Shown here piece by piece: positions 1-8,906 of a stretch of 64,000 nucleotides of DNA. The DNA is from Martinezella rhizogenes (GTDB lineage: Bacteria; Pseudomonadota; Alphaproteobacteria; Rhizobiales; Rhizobiaceae), in assembly GCF_027460065.1 (NCBI RefSeq), contig NZ_JAPYZZ010000014.1, forward strand, positions 1-64,000, in the 5' to 3' direction. The translations under genes were made by a program, and so were the position numbers. The notes beneath the pieces were generated by a model. That model was given only the letters and a program-made list of their open reading frames with translations, was not told the origin of the DNA and ran no database searches. The stretch's first letter is position 1; each line of letters starts with the position of its first letter.

Positions 1-248
1 CCTCTGCTTTCGGCTGCAAGCCCACCCCTTCGATCAAGCTCGCTTCCAATTCCTACATCTTCGAAAAGATGGGGGAAGATATGGACATCAATTGTGGTGA
101 CGTGCTGGACGGTACGACGTTGCAGCAGAAGGGCGAGGAAATCTTCACCAGAATCCTCGCCGTCGCCTCCGGCGAGCGCACCAAATCGGAGCTTCTGGGT
201 TATGGCGACAATGAATTCGTCCCATGGTCCATCGGCGCGACAATGTAA
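1..248 (+). CDS. UxaA-family sugar-acid dehydratase, C-terminal end (partial)
   Basis: This is the last 81 codons of a gene that begins left of the window; the first whole codon is at position 3 and the stop TAA is at 246-248. The translation contains GCKPTPSIKLASN followed by MDINCGDVLDG, which matches the C-terminal part of the altronate/galactarate dehydratase family (UxaA/GarD), enzymes that dehydrate sugar acids. Substrate cannot be told from this fragment. It lies 129 bp upstream of a ribose-class ABC importer on the same strand, so a sugar or sugar acid is a plausible substrate for both (inference). Confidence 0.8.
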   Translation, partial: SAFGCKPTPSIKLASNSYIFEKMGEDMDINCGDVLDGTTLQQKGEEIFTRILAVASGERTKSELLGYGDNEFVPWSIGATM

Positions 249-377
249 GCGAGCGGCCCGGAGGTTTCAGGAAACGCCTCGCAAGTGCGCGACGACTATG
301 AAAGATGCAAGGGGCATTTGCTTGCCCCAAATTATTATATTAATGTATCAAAATTTAAAATGCTCAGGGAGGAGAAC

Positions 378-1877
378 ATGGCGGAAACGGCGAATGCGCT
401 GCGGATGCGGGGGATCAGCAAGATTTTTCCCGGCGTAAAAGCGCTGTCCAACGTCAATTTCACGGTCGAATATGGCCGTATTCACGCCGTCGTCGGTGAA
501 AACGGCGCTGGTAAATCGACGCTGATGAAAATCCTGAGCGGCAGCTATGTCCCAACAACCGGCACGACGGAAATCGCCGGCGTGGAGGTGCAGATGCGCC
601 GGCCGGCCGACGCCCAGAAACTCGGCATCCGCATGGTGCATCAGGAGTTGAACCTCGTTCCGGACCTTACCGTTGCGGAGAACATCTATCTCGGCCGCAT
701 GCCGCGCCGCCGCTTTCTGGTCGACAGGCAGGCCATGCTGCACAAGGCGACCGCGGTTCTGAAGGAGCTGGAGGCGGCAATCGACCCGAAGGCACGGCTC
801 GGTGATCTGACGATCAGCCAGCAGCAGCTCGTCGAGATCGCCAAATCCTATTCCGCCGATCCGCGTATCATCGTCCTTGACGAGCCGACGTCCAGCCTGA
901 GCGAGCATGAGACCGCGGCGCTGTTTTCCATTCTGCGCAAGATGAAAAGCCAGGGCATCGCCATCATCTATATCAGCCATCGGCTGAAAGAAGTGCTTGA
1001 TATCGCTGATGACGTGACCATCCTGCGCGATGGCAGCATGATCGACACCCGACCGGCCGCCGGCATCACCGCCGCCGAAATGATCCGCCTCATGGTCGGC
1101 CGCGAAGTTGCCAATGTCTTTCCCAAAACGCCATCGAAGATCGGCCCGGTGGCGTTCAAGGTCACAGGACTGCGCGACGGCGAAAAATTCCACGACGTCG
1201 GTTTCGATGTGCGGTCAGGCGAAATTCTCGGGCTGACCGGCCTGGTGGGCGCCGGCCGCACCGAAGTCGCCCAGGCGATTTTCGGCCTTGCGCCGCTGGC
1301 CACGGGCAGGATCGAGATAAACGGCAAGGCCGTTAGGATTGGTTCATCGGCAGCGGCCGTCAAGGCGGGCATCGCCTATGTTCCCGAAGACCGAAAAGGC
1401 GATGGCATCGTACCGTCCATGAGCGTGCGCGAAAACATCAGCCTGCCGGTGCTGCGGCGTCTCAGCCGTTTCGGGCGCATCGGCATGAGTAGGGATCGGG
1501 GACTGGCGGCGAAATATACGCGCGATTTTTCCATCGTCCCGCCCGATCCGGAGCGGCGCATCAACCTGCTTTCGGGCGGCAACCAGCAGAAGGCGATTAT
1601 TTCGCGCTGGCTGGCGGCGGGGCCGAAGGTGCTGATCCTTGACGAACCGACACGCGGCGTCGATGTCGGCGCAAAGGCGGAAATCCACCGCATCATCGGC
1701 GAACTCGTGGCCGGCGGCATGGCGGTGGTGATGATCTCGTCGGAACTGCCTGAGGTAATGGGGGTCTGCGACCGGGTGGTGGTGATGCGCGACGGACGCG
1801 CCTCCGCCCCGATTGCACGCGGAGACTTGACGGAAGAGCGCATCATGGCGCTTGCAACAGGGGAAGAACCAGCGTGA
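378..1877 (+). CDS. Sugar ABC transporter ATP-binding protein, duplicated (RbsA/YtfR type)
   Basis: Predicted cytoplasmic ATPase of 499 residues that powers import of a sugar. It has two fused nucleotide-binding domains, as in RbsA, MglA, XylG and YtfR. The first half shows Walker A GENGAGKST and Walker B IIVLDEPTSSLS. The second half keeps the signature SGGNQQK and Walker B VLILDEPTRGVD but has a degenerate Walker A (VGAGRTE), which is usual for this class. The ATG at 378 is chosen because a strong GGGAGGAG ribosome site lies just upstream; the open frame extends to 285 without one. The stop overlaps the next gene by four bases (GTGA), so the operon is translationally coupled. Substrate is not identified. 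Confidence 0.9.
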   Translation: MAETANALRMRGISKIFPGVKALSNVNFTVEYGRIHAVVGENGAGKSTLMKILSGSYVPTTGTTEIAGVEVQMRRPADAQKLGIRMVHQELNLVPDLTVAENIYLGRMPRRRFLVDRQAMLHKATAVLKELEAAIDPKARLGDLTISQQQLVEIAKSYSADPRIIVLDEPTSSLSEHETAALFSILRKMKSQGIAIIYISHRLKEVLDIADDVTILRDGSMIDTRPAAGITAAEMIRLMVGREVANVFPKTPSKIGPVAFKVTGLRDGEKFHDVGFDVRSGEILGLTGLVGAGRTEVAQAIFGLAPLATGRIEINGKAVRIGSSAAAVKAGIAYVPEDRKGDGIVPSMSVRENISLPVLRRLSRFGRIGMSRDRGLAAKYTRDFSIVPPDPERRINLLSGGNQQKAIISRWLAAGPKVLILDEPTRGVDVGAKAEIHRIIGELVAGGMAVVMISSELPEVMGVCDRVVVMRDGRASAPIARGDLTEERIMALATGEEPA

Positions 1878-2872
1878 GCGACATCACCGCGATCACCGAA
1901 AAGCAAAATGTCGCCCCGCGTTTTCATCGCGGCGGGCGGCTGGCGGGCCTGTTCACCAAAGGCGGCCTCCTGCTGGCCATTCTTCTCGTGACCCTATATG
2001 GCTCGTTTTCAAGCCCGGTCTTCTTCACGACGGGCAATTTCATCAATATCCTGACATCCATGGCCATCGTCGGCATCGTGGTCGTCGGCATGACTTTCGT
2101 CCTCGTCTCCGGCGGGCTCGCGGATCTCTCCGTGCCGGCGACCATCGCCTGTGGCGCGATCCTGTCTCTGGCGTTGCAGCCGGAGATCGGCGCCGTTCCG
2201 GCCTTCCTGGTGGCCATCGCACTTGCCGGTGCCTGCGGTCTCATCAACGGATTGCTGATCGGTTATATCGGCGTCAATCCCATCATCGCCACCCTCGGCC
2301 TCGGCACCATCATTCTCGGCATCGTGCAGGCGGCGGTCGGCGGCGTCATCGTTTATGGAACCGATCCGGCCATCGCCGCCTTCGTCAAAAGCCGCATTCT
2401 CGGCATTCCGCTTGTTGTGCTGGTGTTTCTCGCCGTCGCGATAGCAGGCCATTTCGTCCTGTCGAGCACCATCTGGGGCCGGTGGACACTCGCAACCGGC
2501 GGCAATTACCGGGCGGCGCGGGCCAGCACCGTGCCGGTCCGGGCGGTCAAGGCCGGGGCTTTCGTCATCACCGGGCTTGCGTCCGGCCTCAGTGGTGGCC
2601 TGCTCGGCCTTACCCTGCAAAGTGCGCGTCCGCTGGTCGGAACGGGTTATGAATTCAGCGCCATTACGGCCGTCGTGGTTGGTGGCATCTCGATCATGGG
2701 CGGCTTCGGCTCTGTCCCGCGCGCCATAGCCGGCCTCGTCCTCGTCCAGCTCTTGACCAATGTCATGGTGCTGCAGGGGGTTCCGACCCCGATCCAGGGT
2801 TTCGTCCTCGGGCTGCTCATCGCCTTTGCGGTGGCCCTCGACGTCGCGCTTCGCCGGAGGGCCGTGGCATGA
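1874..2872 (+). CDS. Sugar ABC transporter permease 1 (RbsC/YtfT type)
   Basis: Inner-membrane permease of 332 residues with about eight to ten hydrophobic segments and the branched-chain/ribose permease signature regions (SGGLADLSVPA near residue 75, IMGGFGS near 273). It starts with GTG inside the stop of the ATPase gene. A second, different permease gene follows directly. The importer therefore probably uses a heterodimeric membrane part, as in the YtfT/YjfF galactofuranose importer of E. coli, rather than an RbsC homodimer (inference from gene content). Confidence 0.88.
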   Translation: MSDITAITEKQNVAPRFHRGGRLAGLFTKGGLLLAILLVTLYGSFSSPVFFTTGNFINILTSMAIVGIVVVGMTFVLVSGGLADLSVPATIACGAILSLALQPEIGAVPAFLVAIALAGACGLINGLLIGYIGVNPIIATLGLGTIILGIVQAAVGGVIVYGTDPAIAAFVKSRILGIPLVVLVFLAVAIAGHFVLSSTIWGRWTLATGGNYRAARASTVPVRAVKAGAFVITGLASGLSGGLLGLTLQSARPLVGTGYEFSAITAVVVGGISIMGGFGSVPRAIAGLVLVQLLTNVMVLQGVPTPIQGFVLGLLIAFAVALDVALRRRAVA

Positions 2873-3834
2873 ACGAATTATTGTCTGCACTGTCCCGATA
2901 TCGGGTAACGATCATATTGGGCGCAACGCTGGTCATTGCCGCGCTCACCGTGCCCGGCTTTGTCAGCCTCACCACGGCAAGCCTCGGTCTCGATCGCGGA
3001 GCGTCGATCGGCATCGTCGCCATCGGCCTGACGGTGCTGCTGATCGCCGGCCAGATCGATCTTTCCGTCGGCGCGGTCTTTGCGCTCTCCGGCATCGTGG
3101 CGATTTCGCTGCAGGCGGAACTCGGCATATGGCCAGCGGCAGCGCTCGGGGTGCTGACCGGCATCGCCGCGGGTGTCTTCAACGGCATTCTTACCGTCGG
3201 TCTGAAGATCAATGCGCTTGTAGCGACGCTCGCAAGCATGCTGATTCTCCGCTCGCTCGCCCATTGGGTCACCGGCAGCCAGCCGGTCTCGGGCACCGAT
3301 ATCGTCTTCGCCGTCACACTGTCGCAGGTCTATGCGGAGTTCTTCACGGCCCGCAGCGCCCTGTTTCTCACCGGCATCGTATTGCTCGATTTCTGGCTGA
3401 GGCGCACCGTTTCAGGCCGCAACCTGTTTGCGGTCGGATCGAACCCCGCTGCCGCCGAGGCAAGCGGCATATCATCCGGCAGGACGCTGTTCCTGAGCTT
3501 CGTTTTCGCCGGCGCGCTCGCCGGTTTGGCGGGCGTTTTCGAAAGCCTGACGACCAATACGGGCTCGCCGGTCTTCGGTGCGGAAATCACCGTCGTCATC
3601 ATTGCCGCCGTGGTGGTGGGAGGCACCCGGCTGGAAGGCGGCCGCGGTTCGGCACTCGGCACGCTCGGTGGCGTCCTGACGATTGCGGCACTGACCACGG
3701 CGATGGAGTTCCAGTCCGTGCCGGCTTACGTCCAGCAGATCGTCAACGGCCTGATCCTTATCCTGCTGGTCGTGCTCGACCGCACCGTGCGCGCAAGGCC
3801 GCGTCCGGCGATGCCGATACTGAAATCCCTTTAA
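2869..3834 (+). CDS. Sugar ABC transporter permease 2 (RbsC/YjfF type)
   Basis: Inner-membrane permease of 321 residues, the second membrane subunit of the importer. The family motif AGQIDLSVGAVFALSG is visible near residues 61-76, and the C-terminal region VVGGTRLEGGRGS is typical of RbsC-like permeases. The start codon overlaps the previous stop (ATGA at 2869-2872), so the two permeases are coupled at translation. The permeases align only loosely with each other, which supports a heterodimer. Substrate unknown. Confidence 0.88.
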   Translation: MNELLSALSRYRVTIILGATLVIAALTVPGFVSLTTASLGLDRGASIGIVAIGLTVLLIAGQIDLSVGAVFALSGIVAISLQAELGIWPAAALGVLTGIAAGVFNGILTVGLKINALVATLASMLILRSLAHWVTGSQPVSGTDIVFAVTLSQVYAEFFTARSALFLTGIVLLDFWLRRTVSGRNLFAVGSNPAAAEASGISSGRTLFLSFVFAGALAGLAGVFESLTTNTGSPVFGAEITVVIIAAVVVGGTRLEGGRGSALGTLGGVLTIAALTTAMEFQSVPAYVQQIVNGLILILLVVLDRTVRARPRPAMPILKSL

Positions 3835-3867
3835 CCAGACATGTCACTTAAGGAGGAGTTTGTGATC

Positions 3868-4797
3868 ATGAATAAAAAGACCCTGTTTACCGGTGTGGCG
3901 GCGCTTATCGCCTCGGCCGGCTTCGCCGAGGCCAAGACGGTTTGCTACGTCACGGCCGCCGATTCCCACGCCTATGTCACGCCGGCCAACAAGGCCATCG
4001 ATGCGCGGGCCAAGGAACTCGGCGTTGAGGTTCTCAGCCTCAGCCAGAATTTCGACGTCCAGACCGGCGTGCAGCAGATCAACACCTGCATTGCCCGCAA
4101 GGCGGCCGGCATCATCTTATGGCCGCTCGATCCGCAGGCCTATATTCCCGGGCTTGCAAAAGCCAAGGCGGCCGGCATTCCCGTCAATCTCATCAATTCG
4201 CCGATGAATGACGCGGCCAAACCCTTCATCACCTCCTTCACCGGCCCGGATGTCTATTCCGAAGGTGAAATGGCGGCCGAGGCGCTTCAAAAGGCATTGG
4301 ACGGCAAGGGCGCCATCGTCATCATCGCCGGCCAGGCCGGTAACGGTACCACCATCGGCCGCGTCGACGGCTTCAACGCGAAGCTGAAGGCGCTCGGCAG
4401 CAAGATCGAGGTTCTCGATACCGTCAATGCGGATTTCGACCAGCAGAAGGCGCTCGTCGCCAGCCGCGACCTGATCACCCGTTTCGGTGACAAGATCGCC
4501 GGCGTTTATGCCAATGACGACACCATGGCGCGCGGCTTCATCGACGCGTGGAAAGAAGCAAAATCTGGCAAGGCGACACCGCCGATCGTCGGCATCAACG
4601 GCCAGAAAGACGCCTTCGAATCGATCAGGAACGGTGAGATGTACGCCACTATCGTGCAATCTCCGATCGAGGATGGCCTGCTGGCAATCAACGCCATGGC
4701 AGATGTCTTGAACGGCAAGACGATCGACGCTCGTCTGCCCATTCCGCTGACGGTTGTGACGAAGGCGAATGTGGACAAGGAAAAGCCCGCCTTCTGA
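3868..4797 (+). CDS. Periplasmic sugar-binding protein of the ABC importer
   Basis: Secreted substrate-binding protein of 309 residues (periplasmic binding protein type I, RbsB/YtfQ-like). It begins MNKKTLFTGVAALIAS and a probable signal peptidase site follows AEA near residue 20. The ATG at 3868 is preferred over the in-frame ATG at 3841 because an AAGGAGGAG ribosome site lies at about 3849-3857, inside the longer frame. The mature protein shows the tandem Rossmann-like pattern with IILWPLDPQAYIPGL and GVYANDDTMARG, typical of periplasmic sugar binders. It is the last gene of the four-gene importer and is followed by a strong terminator. Confidence 0.9.
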   Translation: MNKKTLFTGVAALIASAGFAEAKTVCYVTAADSHAYVTPANKAIDARAKELGVEVLSLSQNFDVQTGVQQINTCIARKAAGIILWPLDPQAYIPGLAKAKAAGIPVNLINSPMNDAAKPFITSFTGPDVYSEGEMAAEALQKALDGKGAIVIIAGQAGNGTTIGRVDGFNAKLKALGSKIEVLDTVNADFDQQKALVASRDLITRFGDKIAGVYANDDTMARGFIDAWKEAKSGKATPPIVGINGQKDAFESIRNGEMYATIVQSPIEDGLLAINAMADVLNGKTIDARLPIPLTVVTKANVDKEKPAF

Positions 4798-4848
4798 ACG
4801 ATGCAGCATCGGACATAAGCGAGCGTCACACGCCAGCATGTAAAGAAG

Positions 4849-4880
4849 GCCGCGCAACTATCTCGGTTGCGCGGCTTATT
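4849..4880 (+). terminator. Rho-independent terminator after the sugar importer
   Basis: A perfect 10-bp stem (GCCGCGCAAC at 4849-4858 with GTTGCGCGGC at 4866-4875) around a 7-base loop is followed by TTATT. It lies 51 bp after the binding-protein stop and also sits between convergent genes, so it may serve both strands. Confidence 0.8.
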
Positions 4881-4914
4881 CCATCGTCATCGCCAAGAAA
4901 CCGCTCCGCGGACT

Positions 4915-5286
4915 TCAGGCTTCAGCATGTTCGCGAACATCATCCAGAAGAAAGTGCACGATCACATAGGGCGTCGTGTGTTTCTGGCCGCTATCGGAGA
5001 CGCTCTCCACGCTGCCACCATCGGAGGGGTGCCATTTCTGGTAATGAGGGTTGTTGGCGATCAGTGTAATCGCTTTACCCGTAAGTGTTCCGTTCAACCG
5101 ATAGCGAACCTCCGCGAGAGGCCAGATTTTCTCAAAATCCTGCTGGCTGATACGGGCTTTCAGGGCCCTTCTGGATATCGCTTTTCCGGGCGAACCATCG
5201 TCATGTGCTACCGGTGGAATATGAAGGTCAACCTCTTCCGCATCATCGAGCAGAAAGGCAAATTCGTCTGGCCACATCCGTCTCAC
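4915..5286 (-). CDS. Small hypothetical protein downstream of the methionine module
   Basis: A 123-residue protein that I do not recognise. It is probably a real gene: its GTG start (5284-5286) is preceded at ideal spacing by GGGAGGAG on the minus strand, and the composition is that of a soluble protein with acidic patches near the N-terminus. There is no signal peptide, membrane segment or cysteine. It is 147 bp downstream of the MesD-type gene on the same strand, so it may be cotranscribed, but the gap and its own good ribosome site leave that open. Function unknown. Confidence 0.6.
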   Translation of the reverse strand: MRRMWPDEFAFLLDDAEEVDLHIPPVAHDDGSPGKAISRRALKARISQQDFEKIWPLAEVRYRLNGTLTGKAITLIANNPHYQKWHPSDGGSVESVSDSGQKHTTPYVIVHFLLDDVREHAEA

Positions 5287-5433
5287 GTGTCGCTCCTCCC
5301 AAAGCTTACCATCTTACAGCGTGATCATGATAGCGCCTCTGCCGTGAGAGGCAATGGCGGATGTGACCCCGCACTCGCCGGCATTACCCCAGTCCTCCCC
5401 CTTAAGGGGTGAACCGGCATGCATCATCCAGCA

Positions 5434-6462
5434 CTAGGCGGAAAGCTCCTTTCGGATGATTTCCGCCCCTGCACCCAGAGCATTCAGCTTGCCTCTTGCG
5501 ACCTGACGCGAGAGGGGCGCCATGCCGCAATTGGTGCAGGGATAGAGCTTGTCGGCATCTACAAACTGAAGCGCTTTTCGCAGGGTATCCGCGACTTCCT
5601 CGGGGGTCTCGATGGTACTGGTTGCAACGTCAATGGCGCCAACCATCACTTTTTTACCGCGAATGAGCTCGATGAGATCCATCGGAACACGGGAGTTGTG
5701 GCATTCCAGCGAGATCAGATCGATATTGGACTTCTGCAGTTTGGGGAAAGCTTCCTCATATTGCCGCCACTCCGACCCCAGGGTCTTTTTCCAGTCCGTA
5801 TTGGCCTTGATGCCGTAACCATAACAAATATGCACGGCGGTTTCGCACTTGAGCCCTTCGATTGCCTTCTCCAGGGTGGCAACGCCCCAGTCATTCACCT
5901 CGTCAAAGAATACATTGAATGCGGGCTCGTCGAACTGGATGATGTCGATGCCGGCAGCCTCCAGTTCCCTGGCTTCCTGATTGAGAATCTTGGCAAATTC
6001 CCAGGCCAGCTTTTCGCGACTTTTATAGTGACTGTCATAGAGCGTATCGATCATGGTCATGGGACCTGGCAGAGCCCATTTGATGGGCTGCCTCGTCTGC
6101 TGACGCAAGAATTTGGCGTCCTCAACAAAAACCGGCTTTTCGCGCGACACGGCACCAACGACCGTCGGCACGCTGGCATCGTAGCGATTACGAATTCTGA
6201 CGGTCTCACGTTTTTCAAAGTCAACGCCGCTGAGGTGCTCGATAAACGTCGTGACAAAATGTTGACGCGTCTGCTCGCCGTCACTGACGATATCGATGCC
6301 GGCCTGTTGTTGGTCGTTCAGGGACAATCGCAGGGCATCTCGTTTGCCCTCAATCAATTCCTCATCCTGCAATTTCCAGGGTGACCAGAGTTTTTCAGGT
6401 TGTGCAAGCCAAGAGGGTTTTGGCAAACTGCCGGCGGTTGACGTGGGCAACAGCGTTTTCAT
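5434..6462 (-). CDS. mesD: Short cobalamin-independent methionine synthase (core-MetE, MesD type)
   Basis: Cytosolic enzyme of 342 residues that would methylate homocysteine to methionine. It corresponds to the C-terminal catalytic barrel of MetE and lacks the N-terminal folate-binding half. The zinc/homocysteine ligands can be seen: HICYG (His and Cys), ISLECHNS (Glu), and YPCTNCGM (Cys), plus the substrate motif QFDEPAF. Short MetE-like proteins of this kind encoded next to a DUF1852 protein belong to the folate-independent MesD class, as I recall from published work on such enzymes; their methyl donor is not settled there. The 25-bp gap to the DUF1852 gene indicates an operon. The symbol rests on domain length and partner, not on a search. 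Confidence 0.8.
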   Translation of the reverse strand: MKTLLPTSTAGSLPKPSWLAQPEKLWSPWKLQDEELIEGKRDALRLSLNDQQQAGIDIVSDGEQTRQHFVTTFIEHLSGVDFEKRETVRIRNRYDASVPTVVGAVSREKPVFVEDAKFLRQQTRQPIKWALPGPMTMIDTLYDSHYKSREKLAWEFAKILNQEARELEAAGIDIIQFDEPAFNVFFDEVNDWGVATLEKAIEGLKCETAVHICYGYGIKANTDWKKTLGSEWRQYEEAFPKLQKSNIDLISLECHNSRVPMDLIELIRGKKVMVGAIDVATSTIETPEEVADTLRKALQFVDADKLYPCTNCGMAPLSRQVARGKLNALGAGAEIIRKELSA

Positions 6463-6487
6463 GATAGGTTACCTTATGTTTTGTTCG

Positions 6488-7471
6488 TCAACGGGCGCAA
6501 TCGGCAGACCATTGCTCGAGAATGGTCCTGTACGGTCTGATGAAATGTTGCTCAGCAAACCTGCCTTGCTCGATAGCTAGCCGGCTACGTTCTTCCCGAT
6601 CATAGACAATTCGAGTGAGTGAATAATCCTGGTGCTTCAGGTCCGGCTGATAGCGTGCGCCCGCCGCAGAATTGGCGTTATAAATCTCGGGTCGGTAGAT
6701 CTTCTGAAAGGTCTCCATCGTGCTGACGGTGCCGATGAGCTCGAGATTGGTGTAATCCCCAAGCAGGTCACTGACAAAATAAAAAGCCAATGGCGCAACG
6801 CTATTCGGAGGCATGAAGTAACGGACCTGCAACCCCATTTTTTTGAAGTATTGGTCGGTCGAAGAGAACTCATTTTGCCGGTATTCGACACCCAGTACGG
6901 GATGCTGATTGTCAGTCCGATGATAGGTTTTGCTGCTTGATGCACTCAAGCATATGACTGGCGGCTTGTTGAAATTCTCTTTGTAAGCAGCCGAGTTCAG
7001 GAAACACTTGAACAGGTTTCCGTGCAGATCGCCAAATTTGTCTGGCGCGCTGAATTGGGGACGATCCCTGTTATGCTCCGGCAGCAATACGCTGAAGTCG
7101 TAATCCCGGACATAGGAGGAAAAATTATTGCCGACAATGCCATCAATGCGCTCATTGGTTTTTCGATCAATGATGTTCGTTTTCAGGATTTCAATCAGCG
7201 GGAAGGCATCATTCCTGCCTTCAGCACCAATATTCATTTCGACGGATATGATTTCGAGTTCTACAGAATAGCGATCGCCTTCAGGGTTATCCCAATGCGC
7301 CAGGGTGTTGAAACGATTGTCAATCATCCTCAGGGCGTTGCGCAGGTTCTCCTGACGGTTCTCTCCTCTAGCCAGATTGGCGAAGTTGGTCGTCATACGC
7401 GTGTTTTCTGAAGGATGATAATCCTCATCAAAAGAAATTCTCTTGATATCAAAATTAAAATCTTTGCTCAT
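6488..7471 (-). CDS. mesX: DUF1852 protein, partner of the short methionine synthase (MesX type)
   Basis: A 327-residue soluble protein beginning MSKDFNFDIKRISFDEDYHP. The pattern, including a segment FANLARGENRQENLRNALRM near residues 30-49, fits the DUF1852 family. That family occurs almost always beside a core-MetE gene and is required for its activity in the cases I know (MesX). It is the first gene of the leftward operon. The upstream region faces a cobalamin riboswitch and a MetR-like gene transcribed the other way, which suggests methionine/B12-linked control (inference). An uncommon feature is the high Asn/Arg/Tyr content and the lack of obvious cofactor motifs. Confidence 0.75.
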   Translation of the reverse strand: MSKDFNFDIKRISFDEDYHPSENTRMTTNFANLARGENRQENLRNALRMIDNRFNTLAHWDNPEGDRYSVELEIISVEMNIGAEGRNDAFPLIEILKTNIIDRKTNERIDGIVGNNFSSYVRDYDFSVLLPEHNRDRPQFSAPDKFGDLHGNLFKCFLNSAAYKENFNKPPVICLSASSSKTYHRTDNQHPVLGVEYRQNEFSSTDQYFKKMGLQVRYFMPPNSVAPLAFYFVSDLLGDYTNLELIGTVSTMETFQKIYRPEIYNANSAAGARYQPDLKHQDYSLTRIVYDREERSRLAIEQGRFAEQHFIRPYRTILEQWSADCAR

Positions 7472-7770
7472 CGCAATCCGACATCCTATCTCCCGATATA
7501 AACATGAAATTTTTGAATTATATTTCAGTGTATACGGAACATTATTTTCGAATATCTCCAGTTTACAACATTGCTGCTGACCATACTTGAGACTGTGGGT
7601 GATATATGCCTGAGACGTTGATCGAGTAAAAATGGTTTTATCTCATTGAAGCATGAGCCATGTTCATGATTTGGCGTAGCGCCGGACTGAAGATCACCTG
7701 CTTCGAACCCCCGGCGCTTCCATTACATTCCAGTGACAGATGCCTTGACCACTTCAACGACATGCGACAT
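7472..7770. promoter_or_regulatory. Divergent control region upstream of mesX
   Basis: About 300 bp with lower GC than the flanking genes and no open frame I would trust. It should hold the leftward promoter of the mesX-mesD pair and the rightward promoter of the riboswitch transcript. MetR is known to bind TGAA-N5-TTCA-like sites. Here TGAA/TTCA half-sites occur at about 7518-7531 (spacer of six) and as a longer dyad at 7647-7666, TGAAGCATG...CATGTTCA. These are candidates only. Confidence 0.4.
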
Positions 7771-7965
7771 TGGTTGGTCATCGTGGTTCTGCGGACGAAG
7801 GTCCGGAGCTAAGAGGGAATTCGGTGAGGGCCTTAATCACAGCCTGAATCCGAAGCTGCCCCCGCAACTGTAAGCGACGAGCGAAAGTCCATCATGTCAC
7901 TGAGGCCTGCCTCGGGAAGACGGACCAAAGCAATGACCCGCAAGCCAGGAGACCTGCCGCGATAG
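7771..7965 (+). promoter_or_regulatory. Cobalamin (B12) riboswitch
   Basis: The plus strand carries all the conserved blocks of the cobalamin riboswitch (RF00174) in order: GGTTGGTCATCGTGGTTC, then GGGAATTCGGTGAGGG, then GCTGCCCCCGCAACTGTAAG (7855-7874), then GTCACTGAGGCC with GGGAAGACGG, and the B12 box CAAGCCAGGAGACCTGCC (7941-7958). The orientation means it controls the rightward thioesterase-LysR transcript, not the leftward mesX gene. The expression platform lies at about 7960-8060; a small AGGCA/TGCCT hairpin there could be part of it. B12 binding would normally lower expression. Confidence 0.93.
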
Positions 7966-8061
7966 ATAACGTCCACGGGCGGGGTGTCCCGGAGTGCCGC
8001 TTTCGCGACAGGCATTTCCGTGCCTTTGCCTCTGCGTCATGTCCCGCCCTGTCGCAACCTG

Positions 8062-8904
8062 ATGGCAGCGCCGATGACAGAGACCGCAACGATAGAAAAG
8101 CCTGCCCAGCGCGGCGCGATAACCCGTCTCATCGATATCGTCTTTCCCGGAGATACCAACCATCACGGCACTCTCTTCGGGGGGACCGGTCTTGCCCTTA
8201 TGGATCGCGTCGCCTTCATTGCGGCGACCCGCTTCGGACGGACGCCCTTCGTGACTGCCTCCTGCGAACGTATCGATTTCAGACAACCCGCACGCATCGG
8301 GCACATCGTCGAATTCACGGCGAGACCAGTGAAGGCCGGACGCCGTTCCCTCACGGTCGAGGTCGAAATGGTGGCGGAAACCATTATCGGTCGCCAGCGG
8401 CATACCTGTACGCGGGGCATCTTCCATATGGTGGCCATGCCGGAAGGCGAGGACGCCGCGCGCCGTGCCTTGCCAGAACTCCTTCCTGAAGAGACGCCGG
8501 ATCCGAGCGATGCCGTTGCCATGGTCGAGATCGTCTTTCCGGATCAGGCAAACAGCGCCGGCCGGATGTTCGGGGGCGAAGCAATCGCCTATATGACCAA
8601 AGCCGCTTTCGTTGCAGCCTCGCGCTACTGCGGCAAGCTAGTGGTGCTGGCGTCATCCGAGCGCATCGATTTTGCACGAGCAATCGAGATCGGCGAAATT
8701 GTCGAGGCGGCGGCACATGTCGAACGCGTGGGCCGCAGTTCCATGTCGATCCAGACAAAACTCTGGTCCGAAAATCTTCTGACGGGCAAGAGACACATCA
8801 CGGCCACCGGACACTTCACCATGGTGGCGGTCGACAAGGACCACCGGCCAGCTCCCATTCGCGACCCGGCCGAAGTCGTTTCCCTTGATAAGGGAAGGGA
8901 ATAG
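8062..8904 (+). CDS. Acyl-CoA thioesterase with two HotDog domains
   Basis: Predicted cytosolic acyl-CoA thioesterase of about 280 residues, hydrolysing acyl-CoA to free acid and CoA. Two tandem HotDog domains are seen: HHGTLFGGTGLALMDRVAF in the first and GRMFGGEAIAYMTKAAF in the second, each followed by an SERIDF/CERIDF strand. The start is uncertain: ATG at 8062 or 8074 fits the family best, while a GTG at 7984 would extend the frame into the riboswitch expression platform. It is the first gene after the cobalamin riboswitch and is followed two bases later by the LysR gene, so both should share B12 control. Its link to methionine metabolism is unclear. Confidence 0.82.
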   Translation: MAAPMTETATIEKPAQRGAITRLIDIVFPGDTNHHGTLFGGTGLALMDRVAFIAATRFGRTPFVTASCERIDFRQPARIGHIVEFTARPVKAGRRSLTVEVEMVAETIIGRQRHTCTRGIFHMVAMPEGEDAARRALPELLPEETPDPSDAVAMVEIVFPDQANSAGRMFGGEAIAYMTKAAFVAASRYCGKLVVLASSERIDFARAIEIGEIVEAAAHVERVGRSSMSIQTKLWSENLLTGKRHITATGHFTMVAVDKDHRPAPIRDPAEVVSLDKGRE

Positions 8905-8906
8905 CC

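Noticed and set aside
2009..2890. Minus-strand frame of 293 codons opposite the first permease gene
   Set aside because: Rich in Asp, Arg and Gly in the manner of an antisense frame of a membrane protein; not a real product.
4867..5412. Plus-strand frame of 181 codons opposite the small hypothetical gene
   Set aside because: The minus-strand gene has a strong ribosome site; this frame has none and starts in the terminator.
7833..8427. Minus-strand frames over the riboswitch and thioesterase start
   Set aside because: Conserved riboswitch blocks and HotDog motifs explain this sequence on the plus strand.
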